Below, one piece after another: positions 44,889 through 56,889 of a stretch of DNA of 64,000 nucleotides. A program made the position numbers and the translations under genes. Numbering within the stretch: position 1 is the stretch's first letter; each line of letters opens with the position of its first letter. The DNA is taken from the NCBI GenBank assembly GCA_002007465.1, contig LNAC01000348.1:988269-1052268 (forward strand). Direction: 5' to 3'. The notes beneath the pieces were generated by a model, which had not been told where the DNA came from, ran no database searches, and worked only from the letters and a program-made list of their open reading frames with translations. Source of the stretch: Ailurus styani (lineage: Eukaryota > Chordata > Mammalia > Carnivora > Ailuridae).

Positions 44889-45085
44889 GGGGCACCTGGG
44901 TGGTTCAGTTAGTTAAGCCTCTGCCATGATCCCAGGACCCTGGGATAGAACCCCACATGGGGCTGCCTGCTCAGTGGAGAGCCTGCTTCTCCCTCTCCCT
45001 CTGCCCCCATCCCCACTCATGTTCTTTCTCTCTCTCTCTCTCTCTCAAATAAATAATCTTTTAAAAATTTTCAAAAAGAAAGAAA
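44889..45085 (+). mobile_element. CAN SINE, intermediate, with head deletion
   Basis: GGGGCACCTGGGTGGTTCAGTTAGTTAAGCC, then CATGATCCC with part of the tRNA-related region missing. Perfect 16-bp target duplication AGAAATCTAAATGCCA at 44873-44888 and 45086-45101. Confidence 0.97.
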
Positions 45086-45139
45086 AGAAATCTAAATGCC
45101 AACTAACGGGATACTACAGTATTAAAAAGAAAGCTACCA

Positions 45140-45340
45140 GGGTGCCCGGGTGGCTCAGTCAATAAGAGTATCTGACTTCAGCTCAGGTCATAATCTCAGG
45201 GACCTGGGGCTCAGTCCTGTGTCAGGCTCCATGCTCAGGAGGGAGTTGGCTTGTCTTTCTCCCTCTCCTTATCCGGCCCCCCCCACACTCGTGCTGTTTC
45301 GTTCTCAAATAAATATATAAAATCTTTTTTTTTTAAATAA
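45140..45340 (+). mobile_element. CAN SINE, intermediate
   Basis: GGGTGCCCGGGTGGCTCAGTCAATAAGAG head. Flanks AAAAGAAAGCTACCA / AAAAGAAAGCTATCT. Confidence 0.94.
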
Positions 45341-45354
45341 AAGAAAGCTATCTA

Positions 45355-45610
45355 ACAAAGTACATACATGATCTACATAAGGAAAACTATAAAACTCTTA
45401 TGTAAGAAATCAAAGGACTAAATAAATGGAGGTATTTCGTGGTCATGAAGAGGAAGACTCAATACTGTCAAGATGTCACCTATTCCCAACTTGATCTATT
45501 CAATGCAATTGCAATCAAAATCTCACCAGCAAGTTATTTTGTGAATACTGACAGATTCTAAAGTTTACATGGAAAGGTGATATCAGCAAGATAGCCAAAA
45601 GAGTTATCAC
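45355..45610 (+). mobile_element. Old L1 ORF2 fragment
   Basis: 'aaggaaaactataaaactcttatg', 'ctattcaatgcaattgcaatcaaaatctc' and 'gtttacatggaaaggtgatatcagcaagatagcc' are decayed ORF2 text. Confidence 0.8.
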
Positions 45611-46689
45611 CCATCATAACCACCTTCAGCCACAACAATCTGGCAGCCATTTACAGACAAAAGTGTCTTTGTAAGAGTTATAAGATCCAGAGAAGAGCCG
45701 GTGAAACCTAATGTAGTCCAAGATTAAGGTGAGCTGTTCTAAGAAGACAAGCCAGTACCCAGGCAGCTGACTTGACTAGTCTTGACTACAGACTCAGAAT
45801 CAGCTGGATAACAGAGGAATGACTTGGTCCCAGCCCCAATAACCTTTGGTTCAAACACTAGTACTATCTGCCTAGGGATGCAGGAGGACGCTCACCCACC
45901 CATTCATCAGGTAACAAACATACAAATGTTGGTCCTGGATGTGGATGCTGAAGCGGCCATGAAACAGCTCTAGCTCCTCACAGCTCCAATCCAAGAGCCC
46001 CTGGAGAACACAAATTGAGACAATCACCCACAGATGAGAAAACCTTTCGGAAGTCCAGGAGTCCAGTAGAAAAGTTCCTACACATCACTGGGGGGAAAAA
46101 ACCTGAGATAAAATGCTGTGTAAAGAATAAAAGGAATAGTTCCACTTTACCCACATTACCCCTCGTCCAAGAAAGCTCCAAAACGGCTCAGTGCCAAGAG
46201 AGCCCTTCTCTGCCAATGATTTCTTCTCTGAGGTAAACTGAGAATGTGTGAGGGAGTGCCTAATTTCCCTGGATGTGTGACACACTGCTGAAGAAGCCCA
46301 TTTCTTTCTTGCCCCACCCAAAATACTAAGTCATGAACTGCATGACTGGGGGCAGTGAGCAACTGGGAGACTAGGAGCCAGACTCAGAACACAACACCCA
46401 GCCATGAGCTGCTGAAAACACCTTTCCTATGGATCCTCCCCAAACTGGCCTACAGAAACAATTGGTGCTCCATATACCTGACCCCCATAAACCCCCACCT
46501 CATCACTGGCTCCCTGTGAACACACCTGACAGTGGTGAAAGTGAGCTTTTGTAAAAAATGCAAAAAGCACACACAGAAAGCCAGCCCAAATATGCAAGCC
46601 TGGGAGACATCATTAACTTGAGTATGTAAGCACCACCTATGGGAAATCCAAAAGCAGGCCTCTAGCATCTGGCCTGGCATTCTATAGAA
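45611..46689. other. Unclassified; may be an old L1 5' region
   Basis: Higher GC than its surroundings, and it precedes L1 text in the same orientation. Several overlapping open frames (45978-46680) have no family I know. An L1 5' UTR is possible but not shown. Confidence 0.35.
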
Positions 46690-46900
46690 TCAAAAAAGAC
46701 CACGGAAGCTTAAGAATTCTGCCACAAAGAGAAGCAAGAAATTTGAAGCAGGCATTGCCAGGGAAGATCTGTGAAGGCCTCAGAATCCCTAGCAGAGCTA
46801 ACAGAAGATAGTTCTCTCCTGAAGTCAATCACTAAAAACTGGAGGAGGTGACTGCTACTTGAAATGTTGACAGCAACTCAAAAATTCAAGGAACAAGAAG

Positions 46901-47100
46901 GGGCACCTGGGTGACTCAGTGGGTTAACCCTCTGCCTTCGGTTCAGGTCATGATCCCAGGGTCCTGGGATTGAGCCCCACATCTGGCTCTCTGCTCAGCA
47001 GGGAGCCTGCCTCCCCTTCTCCCTCTGCCTGACTCTCTGCCTACTTGTGATCCCTCTCTGTCAAATAAATAGATAAAATCATAAAATCTTAAAAAAAAAA
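46901..47100 (+). mobile_element. CAN SINE, young/intermediate, in L1
   Basis: GGGCACCTGGGTGACTCAGTGGGTTAACCC head. Flanks AATTCAAGGAACAAG / AATTCAAGGAACGTG. Confidence 0.96.
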
Positions 47101-47227
47101 AGAATTCAAGGAACGTGAAAATTCAAGGAAAAAGGACACCATCAAAGGCTCACAATAATTTTCTAGTAAACAACCCCAAGACATGAAGTTCCACAATTTA
47201 TTTCAAGAATTCAAAATAGCTCTTTTG

Positions 47228-47432
47228 AGGGGCACTTGGGTGGCTCACTTATTAAGTCTCTGCCTTCAACTCACATTATGATCCCAGGGTCCTGGGATCG
47301 AGCCCCACACTGAGCTCCCTGCTCAGCAGAAAGCCTGTTTCTCCCTCTCTCACTCCCCCCGCTTGTGTTCCCTCTCTTGCTTGTCTCTCTCTGTCAAATA
47401 AATAAATACAATCTTTAAAAAAAAAAAAAAAA
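47228..47432 (+). mobile_element. CAN SINE, intermediate, in L1
   Basis: GGGGCACTTGGGTGGCTCACTTATTAAG head and 'ccgcttgtgttccctctcttgc' middle. Flanks AGCTCTTTTGA / AGCTCTTTCAG. Confidence 0.95.
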
Positions 47433-48595
47433 GCTCTTTCAGGAAGCTCAATGAGCTACAAGAAAACAGATAAAAAAAATTTTTAATTTTTTTAAAAATT
47501 TTAAAACTTTTTAAAAAATCAGCAAAAACAATACACAAAATGAGAAATTTAACAGAGACAAAAACCATAACCAAGAAACAAACAGAAACTCTAAAGCAAA
47601 AGAATACAATGAAACAGAAAATGCAACAGAGATCATCAACAGCAGCAAGGATCCATCAGAAGAAAGAATCTGTAATGCAGAAGATAGGAACTCTGAAATT
47701 ATCCAGTCACTGGAGAACAAAAAAAAAGAAAAAAGAAAAAACAAAACAAAGTGAAAAAAGCCTACGCGACTTTGGGATAGCATAAAAAGAAACAATCTGT
47801 GAACTACTGGAGTACTACAGAGAAGAGATGGGCTAATTAGGAGGGCAAAAAACTTAAATAGCAGAGAACTTCCCAAATCAGGGTAGGGATTTAGACATTC
47901 AAGTTCATGAAGATTACAGGTCCCCAAACAAATCAACTCAAGGAGATCTTCTCTAATCATACTATAATTAAAGTCAAAAACCAAAGATAAAGAAGAATCT
48001 TAAAAGCATCATGAGAAAGGAAATTTGTCACCTCAAAGGAAATCCCAATAAGGCTATTAGCAAAATTCTCATCAGGAATCTTACAGGTCAGGACAGAGTA
48101 GGTTGATATATTCAAGTGCCGAAAGTAAATACAGCCAACCAAGAATATTTTATCAAGCAAATTTATCCTTCAGAAATGAAGGAGACATGAAGACTTTTCT
48201 AGACAAACAAAAGCTTAAGAAGGATTTCAGCATCACTAAACCTGCCTTACAAGAAATGCTGAAAGAAGTTCTTCAAGCTAAAATAAAAGGATGCAGTAAC
48301 ATGAAATCAACACAACATACTGGTAAAGGTAAGTATATTCTATCCAACAGCAGCAAATTACACATTCCTTTCATGCCTACATAAATTATTCTCCACAGTC
48401 TATGTTAGGTCACAAAACAAGACTCAGCAAATTTAAGACTGAAATCATACCAAGTATCTTTTCTGACCACAATGGTATGATATTAGACATCAATAACAAG
48501 AGGAGAACTGGAAAACATACAAATATATAAAAATTAAACACAACCAAGGGGTCAAAGAAGAAATCAAAAGAGAAATTTAAAAATAACATGAAACA

Positions 48596-48808
48596 GGGAC
48601 GCCTGGGTGGCTCAGCTGGTTAAGCAGCTGCCTTCAGCTCAGGTCATGATCCCAGGGTCCTGGGATCGAGTCCCACATCGGGCTCCTTGCTCGGCAGGGA
48701 GCCTGCTTCTCCCTCTGCCTCTCTCTGCCACTCTGCCTGGTTGTGCTCTCTCTCTCTCTGACAAATAAGTAAATAAATAAAATCTTTAAAAAAAAAAAGA
48801 AACAAAAA
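48596..48808 (+). mobile_element. CAN SINE, intermediate, in L1
   Basis: GGGACGCCTGGGTGGCTCAGCTGGTTAAGC head. Target duplication AAAATAACATGAAACA (48580-48595) and AAAATATCATGAAACA (48811-48826). Confidence 0.97.
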
Positions 48809-49046
48809 TAAAAATATCATGAAACAAATGAAAATGTAAACACAACTTACTGAAACTTACAGGATGCAGCAAAATCAGTTCTAAGAGTTAGGTTTATAGC
48901 AATAAATGTCTACTTTAAGACCTCAGATAAACCTACCTTTACACCTCAAGGATCTAGAAAAGGGAACTAGGACCTGGTTTTTCAAAGAGAAAAACTAAAA
49001 TTGACAATACTTTAGCAACACCTAAAAAAAAAAAAGAAAGAAAGAT

Positions 49047-49179
49047 GGGATGCCTGGGTGGCTCAGTCCATTAAGGTCTGCCTTCAGCTCAGGTCATAAT
49101 CCCCAGGTCAAGCCCTGCCTCAGGCTCCTTGCTCAGTGGGGAACCTGCTTCTCCCTCTGCTTGCTGCTCCCCCAAACTC
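49047..49179 (+). mobile_element. CAN SINE lacking its 3' end, at an L1 deletion
   Basis: GGGATGCCTGGGTGGCTCAGTCC to CCCCCAAACTC, with no AATAAA region or A-tail. L1 text resumes at about 49180 well downstream of where it left off. Confidence 0.9.
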
Positions 49180-50189
49180 ATTTACAAGGTCAAAATTACC
49201 CTGACACCAAAGTTAGAAAAGGACACTACAAGAAAACTACAGGCCCATATCCCTGATGAATATACATGTAAAAATTCTCAACAAGTATTAGTAAATTGTA
49301 TTCAGTAAGCACATTAAAAAGATTGCATAACTTGACCAGAAGGGATCCATCCCTGAAATGCAAGGATGTTTCAAAATAAGCAAATCAGCATGTGTTATAT
49401 ACATTAAGAGAATGAAAAATAAAATCTTATAATCACCTCAATAGTTGCAGAAAAAAGCATTTGACCAAATTCAACATTCTTTCAGAATAAAAACTCTCAA
49501 CAAATTGGTTACAGAAACAATGTTCATCAACATAATGAAAGTCATATATAACAAGCACATTGTTAACATCATATTCTAGGGTAAAAGATTGAAAACTTTT
49601 CCTCTAATATCAACAACAAGCTAATGATGCCCACTTTGATCACCTCTATTCTACACAGTACTGGAAGTTCTGGCCAGAGCAATTACACAAGAAAAAGAAA
49701 TAAAAAGCATCCAAATCAGAAAGGAAGCAGTAACACACAGTCTGTTTGCAGATGATATGACCCTCTATATACAATATTCAAAAAATATTAGAATAAGAGA
49801 ACTCAGTAAATTTGCAGGATACAAAATTGGCACACAGAAATCGACTGCATTTCAATACACTAATAATGAAACATGTGACAAAGAATGTTTTAATTCCATT
49901 AATGGCATACAAAAGAATACATTATCACAAACAATAAAATACAACTTTTTATACTGTAATTGATTTTATATAGTAACATCAAAAACAATAAATACACAGG
50001 CATAAATTTAACCAAGAGGTGAGAAAGATCTGTATTGTGAAAACTATAAGACCTGATGAAAGCAACTGAACACACTAATAAATGGAAAAGTATCCCATGT
50101 TCGTGGATGGGAAGAATATTGTTAAAATAACCATACTGCCCAAAGCCATCTATAAAGTCAATGAAATCCCTATCAAAATCCCAATGGAT

Positions 50190-50386
50190 GGGCGCCTGGG
50201 TGGCTCAGTGGGTTGAGGCCTCTGCTTTCGGCTCAGGTCATGATCTCAGGGTCCTGGGATCGAGGCCCGCATCGGGCTCTCTGCTCAGCAGGGAGCCTGC
50301 TTCCCCCTCTCTCTCTGCCTGCCTCTCTGCCTCCTTGTGATCTCTCTCCCTCTGTGAAATAAATAAATAAAATCTTAAAAAAAAAA
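50190..50386 (+). mobile_element. CAN SINE, young, in L1
   Basis: Flanks AAAATCCCAATGG before and after (right copy 50388-50400). Confidence 0.97.
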
Positions 50387-50781
50387 AAAAATCCCAATGG
50401 CAATTTTCACTGATAAAAAAAAAACAGTCCTTAATTTTGTATGGAACCACAATATATCCCAAATAGCCAAAGGAATCCTAAGAAAAAAGAACAAAGGTGG
50501 ATGCATCACACTTCCTATTTTAAACTGTATTACAAAGCTATACTAATCCAAAAAGTATGGCATTGGAATAAAAACAGACACAAAGACCAGTGGAACAGAA
50601 TTGAAAGTCCAGAAATAAACCCTCACATATATACTCTGATAACACTGAATAAGGAAGTCAAGAACACTCAGCAGAGAAAGAATAATCTCTTCAATAAATG
50701 GTGTTGGGAAAACTGGATATTCACATGCAAAAGGATGAAATTAAACCCCAATCTTATACCATTCATAAAAATTAACTCAAA

Positions 50782-51130
50782 GTTTGCAACAACGTGGATA
50801 GAATTAGAGGGTATTACCTTAAGTGAAATCAGAAAAAAACGATTATTATATAATCTCACTGATACGTGGAATTTAAGAAACAAAACAGAGGATCATAGGG
50901 GCAGAGAGGAAAAAATAAAACAAGATGAAACCATAGAGGGAGCTAAACCATAAGAGACTCTTAAGCATAGGAAACAAACTAAGGGTTGCTAGATGGGTGG
51001 GAGGGATGGGGTAACTGGGTGATGGACATTAAGGAGGGCATGTGATATAATGAGCTTTGGGTACTATATAAGGCTGATGAATTATAGACCTGTACCTCTG
51101 AAATCAATAATACATTGTATGTTAATTTAA
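50782..51130 (+). mobile_element. Younger L1, 5'-truncated, nested in old L1
   Basis: Begins in the last codons of ORF2 (GTTTGCAACAACGTGGATAG), then the 3' UTR ('aaaccataagagactcttaagcataggaaacaaactaagggttgc...gtatgttaattt'). Target duplication AAAAATTAACTCAAA (50767-50781) and AAAAATTAACACAAA (51131-51145). Confidence 0.9.
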
Positions 51131-51395
51131 AAAAATTAACACAAAAAGGATTAGAGATTTAAATATAAGACCTGAAACCATAAAAGAAAAGATATAGAAA
51201 AGCTCCCTGACATTAACCCTAACAATGACTTTTTTGAATAGGACACAAAATTACCAGCAACAAAAGCAAAAATAAGTAAGTGGAACTGCATCAAACTAAA
51301 AAGCAAAAAACATGAACAACAAAAAAAACACACACAAAAATCAACAGAATGATAAGGCAACCTACAGAATAGGAGAAAGTATTTGCAAACCCAAA

Positions 51396-51475
51396 CTATG
51401 TGTATGTATGTATGTATATGTGTGTGTATATATATGCATATATGTGTGTGTGTGTGTGTGCATATATATATATGG
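51396..51475. repeat. (TATG)n/(TG)n/(TA)n microsatellite in L1
   Basis: Mixed TATGTATG, GTGTGTGTGTGTG and ATATATATA blocks. Confidence 0.93.
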
Positions 51476-51533
51476 AATTCCTACAGTTCAACAGCAAGCA
51501 AACATCCAAGCAAATAAACAAACAAATAAGGCA

Positions 51534-51733
51534 GGGGCACCTTGATGGGTGGCTCAGTGGGTTAAGCCTCTGCCTTTGGCTCAGGTCATGATCTCAGGGT
51601 CCTGGGATTGAGCCCCGCATTGGGCTCTCTGCTCAGCAGGGAGCATGCATCCCCCTCTCCCACTGCCTGCCTCTCTGCCTACTTGTGATATCTCTCTCTC
51701 TCTGTCAAATAAATAAATAAAATCTTAAAAAAA
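51534..51733 (+). mobile_element. CAN SINE, young/intermediate, in L1
   Basis: GGGGCACCTTGATGGGTGGCTCAGTGGG, with a few extra bases in the head. Perfect flanks AAATAAGGCAG at 51523-51533 and 51734-51744. Confidence 0.96.
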
Positions 51734-51836
51734 AATAAGGCAGAGATCCTGAAGAGTTTTCCACAGAAGACATACAAATGGCCAACAAGTACATGAAAAG
51801 ATGCTCAATATCACTAATCACCAGAACAAAGCACAT

Positions 51837-51957
51837 CGGGGTGACTACTGGCTCAGTCAGTAAAGCATGAGACTCTTGATCTCAGGGTCATGAGTTCAAG
51901 CCCCACAGTGGGTGTAGAGGTTATTTCAAATAAATTAATTAAAAAATTTTTTTTAAA
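51837..51957 (+). mobile_element. CAN SINE, old short type, in L1
   Basis: 'cggggtgactactggctcagtcagtaaagcatgagactcttgatctcagggtcatgagttcaagccccacagtgggtgtag'. Confidence 0.88.
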
Positions 51958-52059
51958 AGGGAAAAAAGGCAGGAAATAACCTTAAAAAGTGCAAATCAAA
52001 ACCATAATGAGATATCACTTCACACCTTTAGAATGGCTGTCATCAAAAAGATAAGACAT

Positions 52060-52188
52060 GGGACACCTGGGTGACTCCATCGGTTAAGTGTCCAACTCCT
52101 GATCTCAGGGTTGTAAGTTCAAGCCCCACACTGGGCTCCACACTGGGCATAGAGCCTACTTTAAAAAAAACAAAAACAAAAAACAAAA
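52060..52188 (+). mobile_element. CAN SINE, old short type, in L1
   Basis: GGGACACCTGGGTGACTCCATCGG head, (CAAAAA)n tail. Flanks AAAAAGATAAGACAT / AAAAAGACGATAAGACAT. Confidence 0.9.
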
Positions 52189-53566
52189 AGACGATAAGAC
52201 ATAACAAGTGCTGGTGAGGATGTGGAGGAAAGGGAAACCTTTTGGCATGTGGCCAATTGGTGTGTGTAAACTGGTACAGTCACTATGGAAAACAGTATGA
52301 AGGTTCCCCCCCCAAAATAAAAATAAACTACTATGTGCTCCAGAAATCCCATCTCTAGGTATATACCCAAATGAAATGAAATCAGGATCTTGGAGAGACA
52401 GCTGCACTCCTATGTTCACTGTAACATTATTCATGATAGCCAAGATACGGAAACAAACTCAAGTGTCCACCTACAGATGAACAGATAAAGATGTGGTACA
52501 TACAAACACACAGAGAACTATATTCAGCCATGAGAAACAGGAAATCCTGCCATTTGCAACAACATAGGATGGATTTTGAGGGCATGGGTATACAGTAAAA
52601 AACTATATGGTACCAACTTATATGTGAAATTAAAAAAAAAAAGCCAAAGTCACAGAAACAGTTTACAGTGGTTGCCAAGAGTGGGGTGCGAGGAATGGGA
52701 AAATGTGGGTAAAGGGTACAAGCTTCCAGTTAGAGATGAGTAAGTTCTGGGGAATCTAATGTACAGCATGGTAACAACAGTATTAATAATACTGTATCAT
52801 ACATCTGAAAAGTTGCTGAGAGTGGATCTTAAAGGCTCTTAATACACAAAACAAAGTGGTAATTATGTGAGATGATGGAGGTGCTAACTAACCCTCTTAT
52901 GGTAATCATTCTGTAATGTATATATTGTACCAAATCATCACACTGTACACATTAAACTTACACAATGTTGCATTTCAATTATATCTCAGTGTACCTGGAA
53001 AGAAAGTAAAACTTATATGGAGAGACAAAAGACCTAGAATAGCCAATACACAATTTTGAGAACAAAGTTGGAGAACTGACAGTACCCAACTTCAAAACTT
53101 ACTGTAAAGCTACAGCAATCCAGACAGTGTGACACTGGCAAAAGAATAGAAATATAGATCAAAAGAACAGAATATAGTCTCCAGAAACAGGCCCATATAA
53201 ATACATATAATTGATCTTTGACAAGGGAGCAAAGGCAATACCATGGAGCAAGAAAATTCTTTTCAACAAATGGTGCTGGAACACATAGACATCCGTGTGC
53301 AAAAAAAATGAATCTAAACAAAGTCCTTACATCCTTCACGACAATTAACTTAAAATTTATTACAGACCTACTAAAATGTAAAACCCAAAAATACAAAACT
53401 CCTGGAAGGTAACACAGAAGAAAATCTTGGGTTTGGCAATGACTTTTTAGATATATTAAAGACATAATCCATCAAAGAATGAATAAATTGGGCTTCATTA
53501 AAATTAAAAATTTCTGCCCTGCAAAAACACTGTCGAGAGAATAAAAAGACAAGACAAAGAATAGGA

Positions 53567-53760
53567 GGGCACCTGGGTGGCTCAGTGGGTTAAAGCCTCT
53601 GCCTTCAGCTCAGGTCATGATCTCAGGGTCCTGGGATCGAGGCCCGCATCGGACTCTCTGCTCGGCAGGGAGCCTGCTTCCTCCTCTCTCTCTGCCTGCC
53701 TCTCTGCCTACTTGTGATCTCTCTCTGTCAAATAAATAAATAAAATCTTAAAAAAAAAAA
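53567..53760 (+). mobile_element. CAN SINE, young, in L1
   Basis: Target duplication AGACAAAGAATAGGAG (53551-53566) and AGACGAAGAATAGGAG (53761-53776). Confidence 0.98.
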
Positions 53761-53985
53761 AGACGAAGAATAGGAGAAAATATTTGTAAAGCATTTTGGA
53801 TAATAAAGATTATCCAAAAAAATACAAAGGACTCTTAAAACTCAACAATAAGAAAACAATCCAATAAAAATGGGCCAAAGACCTTACAGACACCTCGTCA
53901 AAGGAGATATACAGAAAATAAGCATACGAAAATATGCTCCACATCATATGTCATCAGGAAATGCAATTTAAAACAAGTTATCACA

Positions 53986-54211
53986 GGGGCACCTGCGTGG
54001 CTCAATCAGTTAAATCATCAGCCTTCAGCTCAGGTCATGATCCCAGAGTCCTGGGACTGAGCCTCTCATCAGGCTACCTGCTCAGCTGGGAGCCTGCTTC
54101 TCCCTCTCCCTCTGACTGTGGCTCCCCCTGCTTGCATGTTTGCACACACGCTCTCTCTCTCTCTGTCAAATAAATAAATAAAATCTTTTTTAAAAATAAT
54201 AAAAAATAAAT
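53986..54211 (+). mobile_element. CAN SINE, intermediate, in L1
   Basis: GGGGCACCTGCGTGGCTCAATCAG head. Target duplication AAAACAAGTTATCAC at 53970-53984 and 54212-54226. Confidence 0.97.
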
Positions 54212-54708
54212 AAAACAAGTTATCACTATATACCTATTAGAATGGCCAAAATCCAGAACAATGACAACACTAAAAGCTGATAAGGATATGGAGCGACTAG
54301 AACTTTCATTCATCCATGATAGGAATGCAAAATGGTACAGCTGCTTTGGAATTCCAAACTATGTACACATAAAAACACATAAAAACTTGCAGAAAAATGT
54401 TTACATCAATTTTTACTCATAACTGCCAAAACTTGGAAGGAACCAAGATGTCCTTCAGTGGGCTGAATAGATAAATTGTAGTATATCCAAACAATGCAAT
54501 ATTATTCAGAGCTAAAAACAAATGAGCTATCAAGATAGGACATGGAAAGGACATGGAAAGACCTTAAATGCATATTACTATGTGAAAAAAGCCAGTATGA
54601 AAGGGGTACATAATGAATGATTCCAACTACTATATGATATTCCTGAAAAAGCAGACCAATGGAGACAGTAAAAAGATCAATGATTGCCTGGGATTAGAAG
54701 GGAGGGAT

Positions 54709-54898
54709 GGGGCACCTGGGTGGCTCAGTGGGTTAAAACCTCTGCCTTCGGCTGGGGTCATGATCTCAGGGTCCTGGGATTGAGGCCTGCTCAGCAGGGA
54801 GCCTGCTTCCTCCTCTCTCTCTGCCTGCCTCTGCCTGCTTGTGATCTCTCTCTCTCTCTCTGTCAAATAAATAAATAAAATCTTTATAAAAAAAAAAA
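54709..54898 (+). mobile_element. CAN SINE, young, with a small deletion, in L1
   Basis: GGGGCACCTGGGTGGCTCAGTGGG; 'gattgaggcctgctcagcagg' has lost the CATCGGGCTCTC block. Flanks GAAGGGAGGGATG / AAGGAGGGAGGGATG. Confidence 0.95.
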
Positions 54899-55251
54899 AG
54901 GAGGGAGGGATGAAGAGGTGAAGCACAGAGGATTTTTAGGGCAGTGGAACTACTGTGTAAGATACTACAATGATGTATAGCTGTCATTACACATTTGTCA
55001 AAACCCAGAGAAAAGTACAACGCCAAAAGTCAACCCTAAACTACGTAAACTAGTAAACTATAGACTCTGGGTGATAATGATGAATCAATGTAGGTTCATC
55101 AACTGTAACAAATAAACCATCCCAATGAGGGATGTTGATAATGTGGGAGGTTATGCATGTGTAAGGATAGAGAGCATATGGGAAATCTCTGTACCTTCCA
55201 CGCAGTTTTGCTGTGAAATTAAAACCACTCTTAAAAAGTCTATTTAAAAAA

Positions 55252-55314
55252 GGGGTGCCTGGGTAGCTCAGTTGTTAAGCATATGGCTTCAGCTAAGGTC
55301 ATCGTCCCCGAGTA
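55252..55314 (+). mobile_element. CAN SINE 5' fragment
   Basis: GGGGTGCCTGGGTAGCTCAGTTG to AAGGTCATCGTCCCCGAG, then unrelated sequence. The 3' two-thirds are missing. Confidence 0.88.
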
Positions 55315-55324
55315 GTTATGACAG

Positions 55325-55475
55325 ATTATACAGCCTGCAAAGCCTAAAATAATTACTATCCAGCCCTTTGATGAAAACATCCTGCTCAAGAACAAGTGAT
55401 TCCCAACCCTCGGAGGATATCAACACATCCTGGTGAGCTTTTTAAAAAAATCCAGAGGCCTGAACTTGATCTAGT
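55325..55475. mobile_element. Two abutting DNA-transposon fragments (hAT-like, MER5-like)
   Basis: 'cagcctgcaaagcctaaaataattactatccagccctttgatg' is the reverse orientation of the family at 14890-15125. 'gtgattcccaaccctcggaggatatcaacacatcctggtgagctttttaaaaaaatccagaggcc' resembles MER5A. Confidence 0.6.
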
Positions 55476-56889
55476 CTTCATTTCCCTTTAAAAAGACTAT
55501 AATTTCCTTGGTCTGGGGTAATGCCATTAGCTATTACTGTTTCAGTACAAAAAATGTGTCCAAAACAGCAAAATATACAAGATAAAAGTCAGAATATCCA
55601 GTAATATAAAGGCAGGGCATTAATACACAGACCAGAGAGACCACACAGTCCTAGTTAATAAACTGGAGCCATACGTTTGGCTCTAATCTTTATGAAACCA
55701 TAAAGATAAAGAAACAAGATCATATATGATTTATAGTGTTCATGAACTCAAAACATATTTGTGGAAGCAAATTTTCTAGGACTTCTGATTGTAAAAGGAA
55801 TGTTTTACAGCAATTATTCTCAGTAATGTAAATATATTATTTACTCTTCCTCTCACTTTAAACTATCTCGCCTCTTCACTCAAAACCAAATAAAACAAAA
55901 CAAAAATCCAGACAGAAGGACTTTCATATAGATAGTACCATGCTGCCTTTCTTCGTGTGTGTGTGTGTGTGTGTGCGTGTGTGTGTGTGTGTTGGGGGAT
56001 TTTTTTTCTTCTGTGTATGTGTCTATTTTTTGACTGAGAGCTCATCTCCTCCACTACTCTCCCTTACATCTGACACTATCAAAAGCAAACTACTTGTAGC
56101 TCTCTCAAACATGCATTGGTACACATGCAGTTCCTACTACCTACCTCCCTTGCCTCCCAACCTTCCTTGCCCCTTAACTCTTTAAACTCATGACTCAGCT
56201 AAACTCAGTCTTTATGAGAAGTCTTCCCTGAAACCCCTAAACACTGAATTGCTCCTTAGAAATCTCTCCAAAAGTTTCTTTTTGAAAGGGACAATTCTCA
56301 ATCTACATATAAGTCACACATGTTTTGGAAGTATTTATAAAAGGATTCTAGGTGCCTAAAAATGTCAACATCTATAATACAGAACATTATGAAAGAATAT
56401 CAAAATTAACATGAAAAGGAGAAACTTGCACCTCAACCTCATGTCATCATACTATAAAGCCAGAAACCTTAGAGCCCCTTTCCTCTCTTTCCTCCCCCTC
56501 CCAGCTTCTGCCCACACAGCCAGCTAACAGTCAAGCCTTATTCCTATTTTCCAACCCACTGCTCTGTCAATCAATTCAACTGTGGAGGAGTAAAACCTGG
56601 GAAGTGTCGGAACCAACTGTGTACTAACGGCTGAAAAGAGAGGGTCTATAGATTCACTTCTGTGACTGAAAATTACCTTCTGTAGGCATAATTGCTTTAT
56701 GCTGGAGGAGAATGGCTACAGGTAAAGTAAGTCATCTCTGAATCTCTGAGTTCTCCCTTTCCCTATCTACCCATACCCCCTTCACCAAGATTTCCTGATA
56801 CTTGCATTTATTCCTTCCTTTTCAATCATAACTGCAGCTATCTCAATTCAAGAAATATTCTTTGCATCTGGACAAATAGAAGTCCTCTA
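55476..56889. other. Mostly unclassified; TG microsatellite
   Basis: (TG)n at 55954-55992 with one GC interruption. 'ttatgagaagtcttccctgaaacccc' (56212-56240) is L2-like. No gene seen. Confidence 0.4.

Larger units (their letters stand above)
46690..52990 (+). mobile_element. Old L1, long but deleted, carrying many SINEs
   Basis: In order: ORF1-side text (47440-48340, including 'ccaaccaagaatattttatcaagcaaatttatccttcagaaatgaaggag' and 'cctgccttacaagaaatgctgaaagaagttcttcaag'), a jump into the ORF2 endonuclease region (48400), a reverse-transcriptase region with the FADDM box (49745-49760), the ORF2 C-terminus, and a 3' UTR ending 'cacaatgttgcatttcaattatatctcagt'. No frame survives. Segments are missing near 48350 and 49050-49190. 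Confidence 0.85.
52990..55245 (+). mobile_element. Second old L1 (ORF2 C-terminus and 3' UTR)
   Basis: 'aaagacctagaatagccaatacac', 'ctggaacacatagacatccgtgtgc', 'cctggaaggtaacacagaag' and the 3' UTR 'gataatgatgaatcaatgtaggttcatcaactgtaacaaataaacc...gggaaatctctgtaccttccacgcagttttgctgtgaaattaaaaccactc'. Interrupted by three SINEs. Confidence 0.88.

Noticed and set aside
45611..46689. GC-richer block as a CpG island or promoter
   Set aside because: CpG dinucleotides are scarce and the block leads into L1 text; no promoter element is visible.
47511..47984. 157-codon minus-strand frame rich in F, L and S
   Set aside because: Antisense of A-rich L1 sequence; hydrophobic composition is a by-product.
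48103..48384. 93-codon frame with helix-like composition
   Set aside because: It corresponds to decayed L1 ORF1-side text.
50441..50953. 170-codon frame
   Set aside because: It runs from old L1 ORF2 into the nested younger L1; it is a fossil mosaic with no start.
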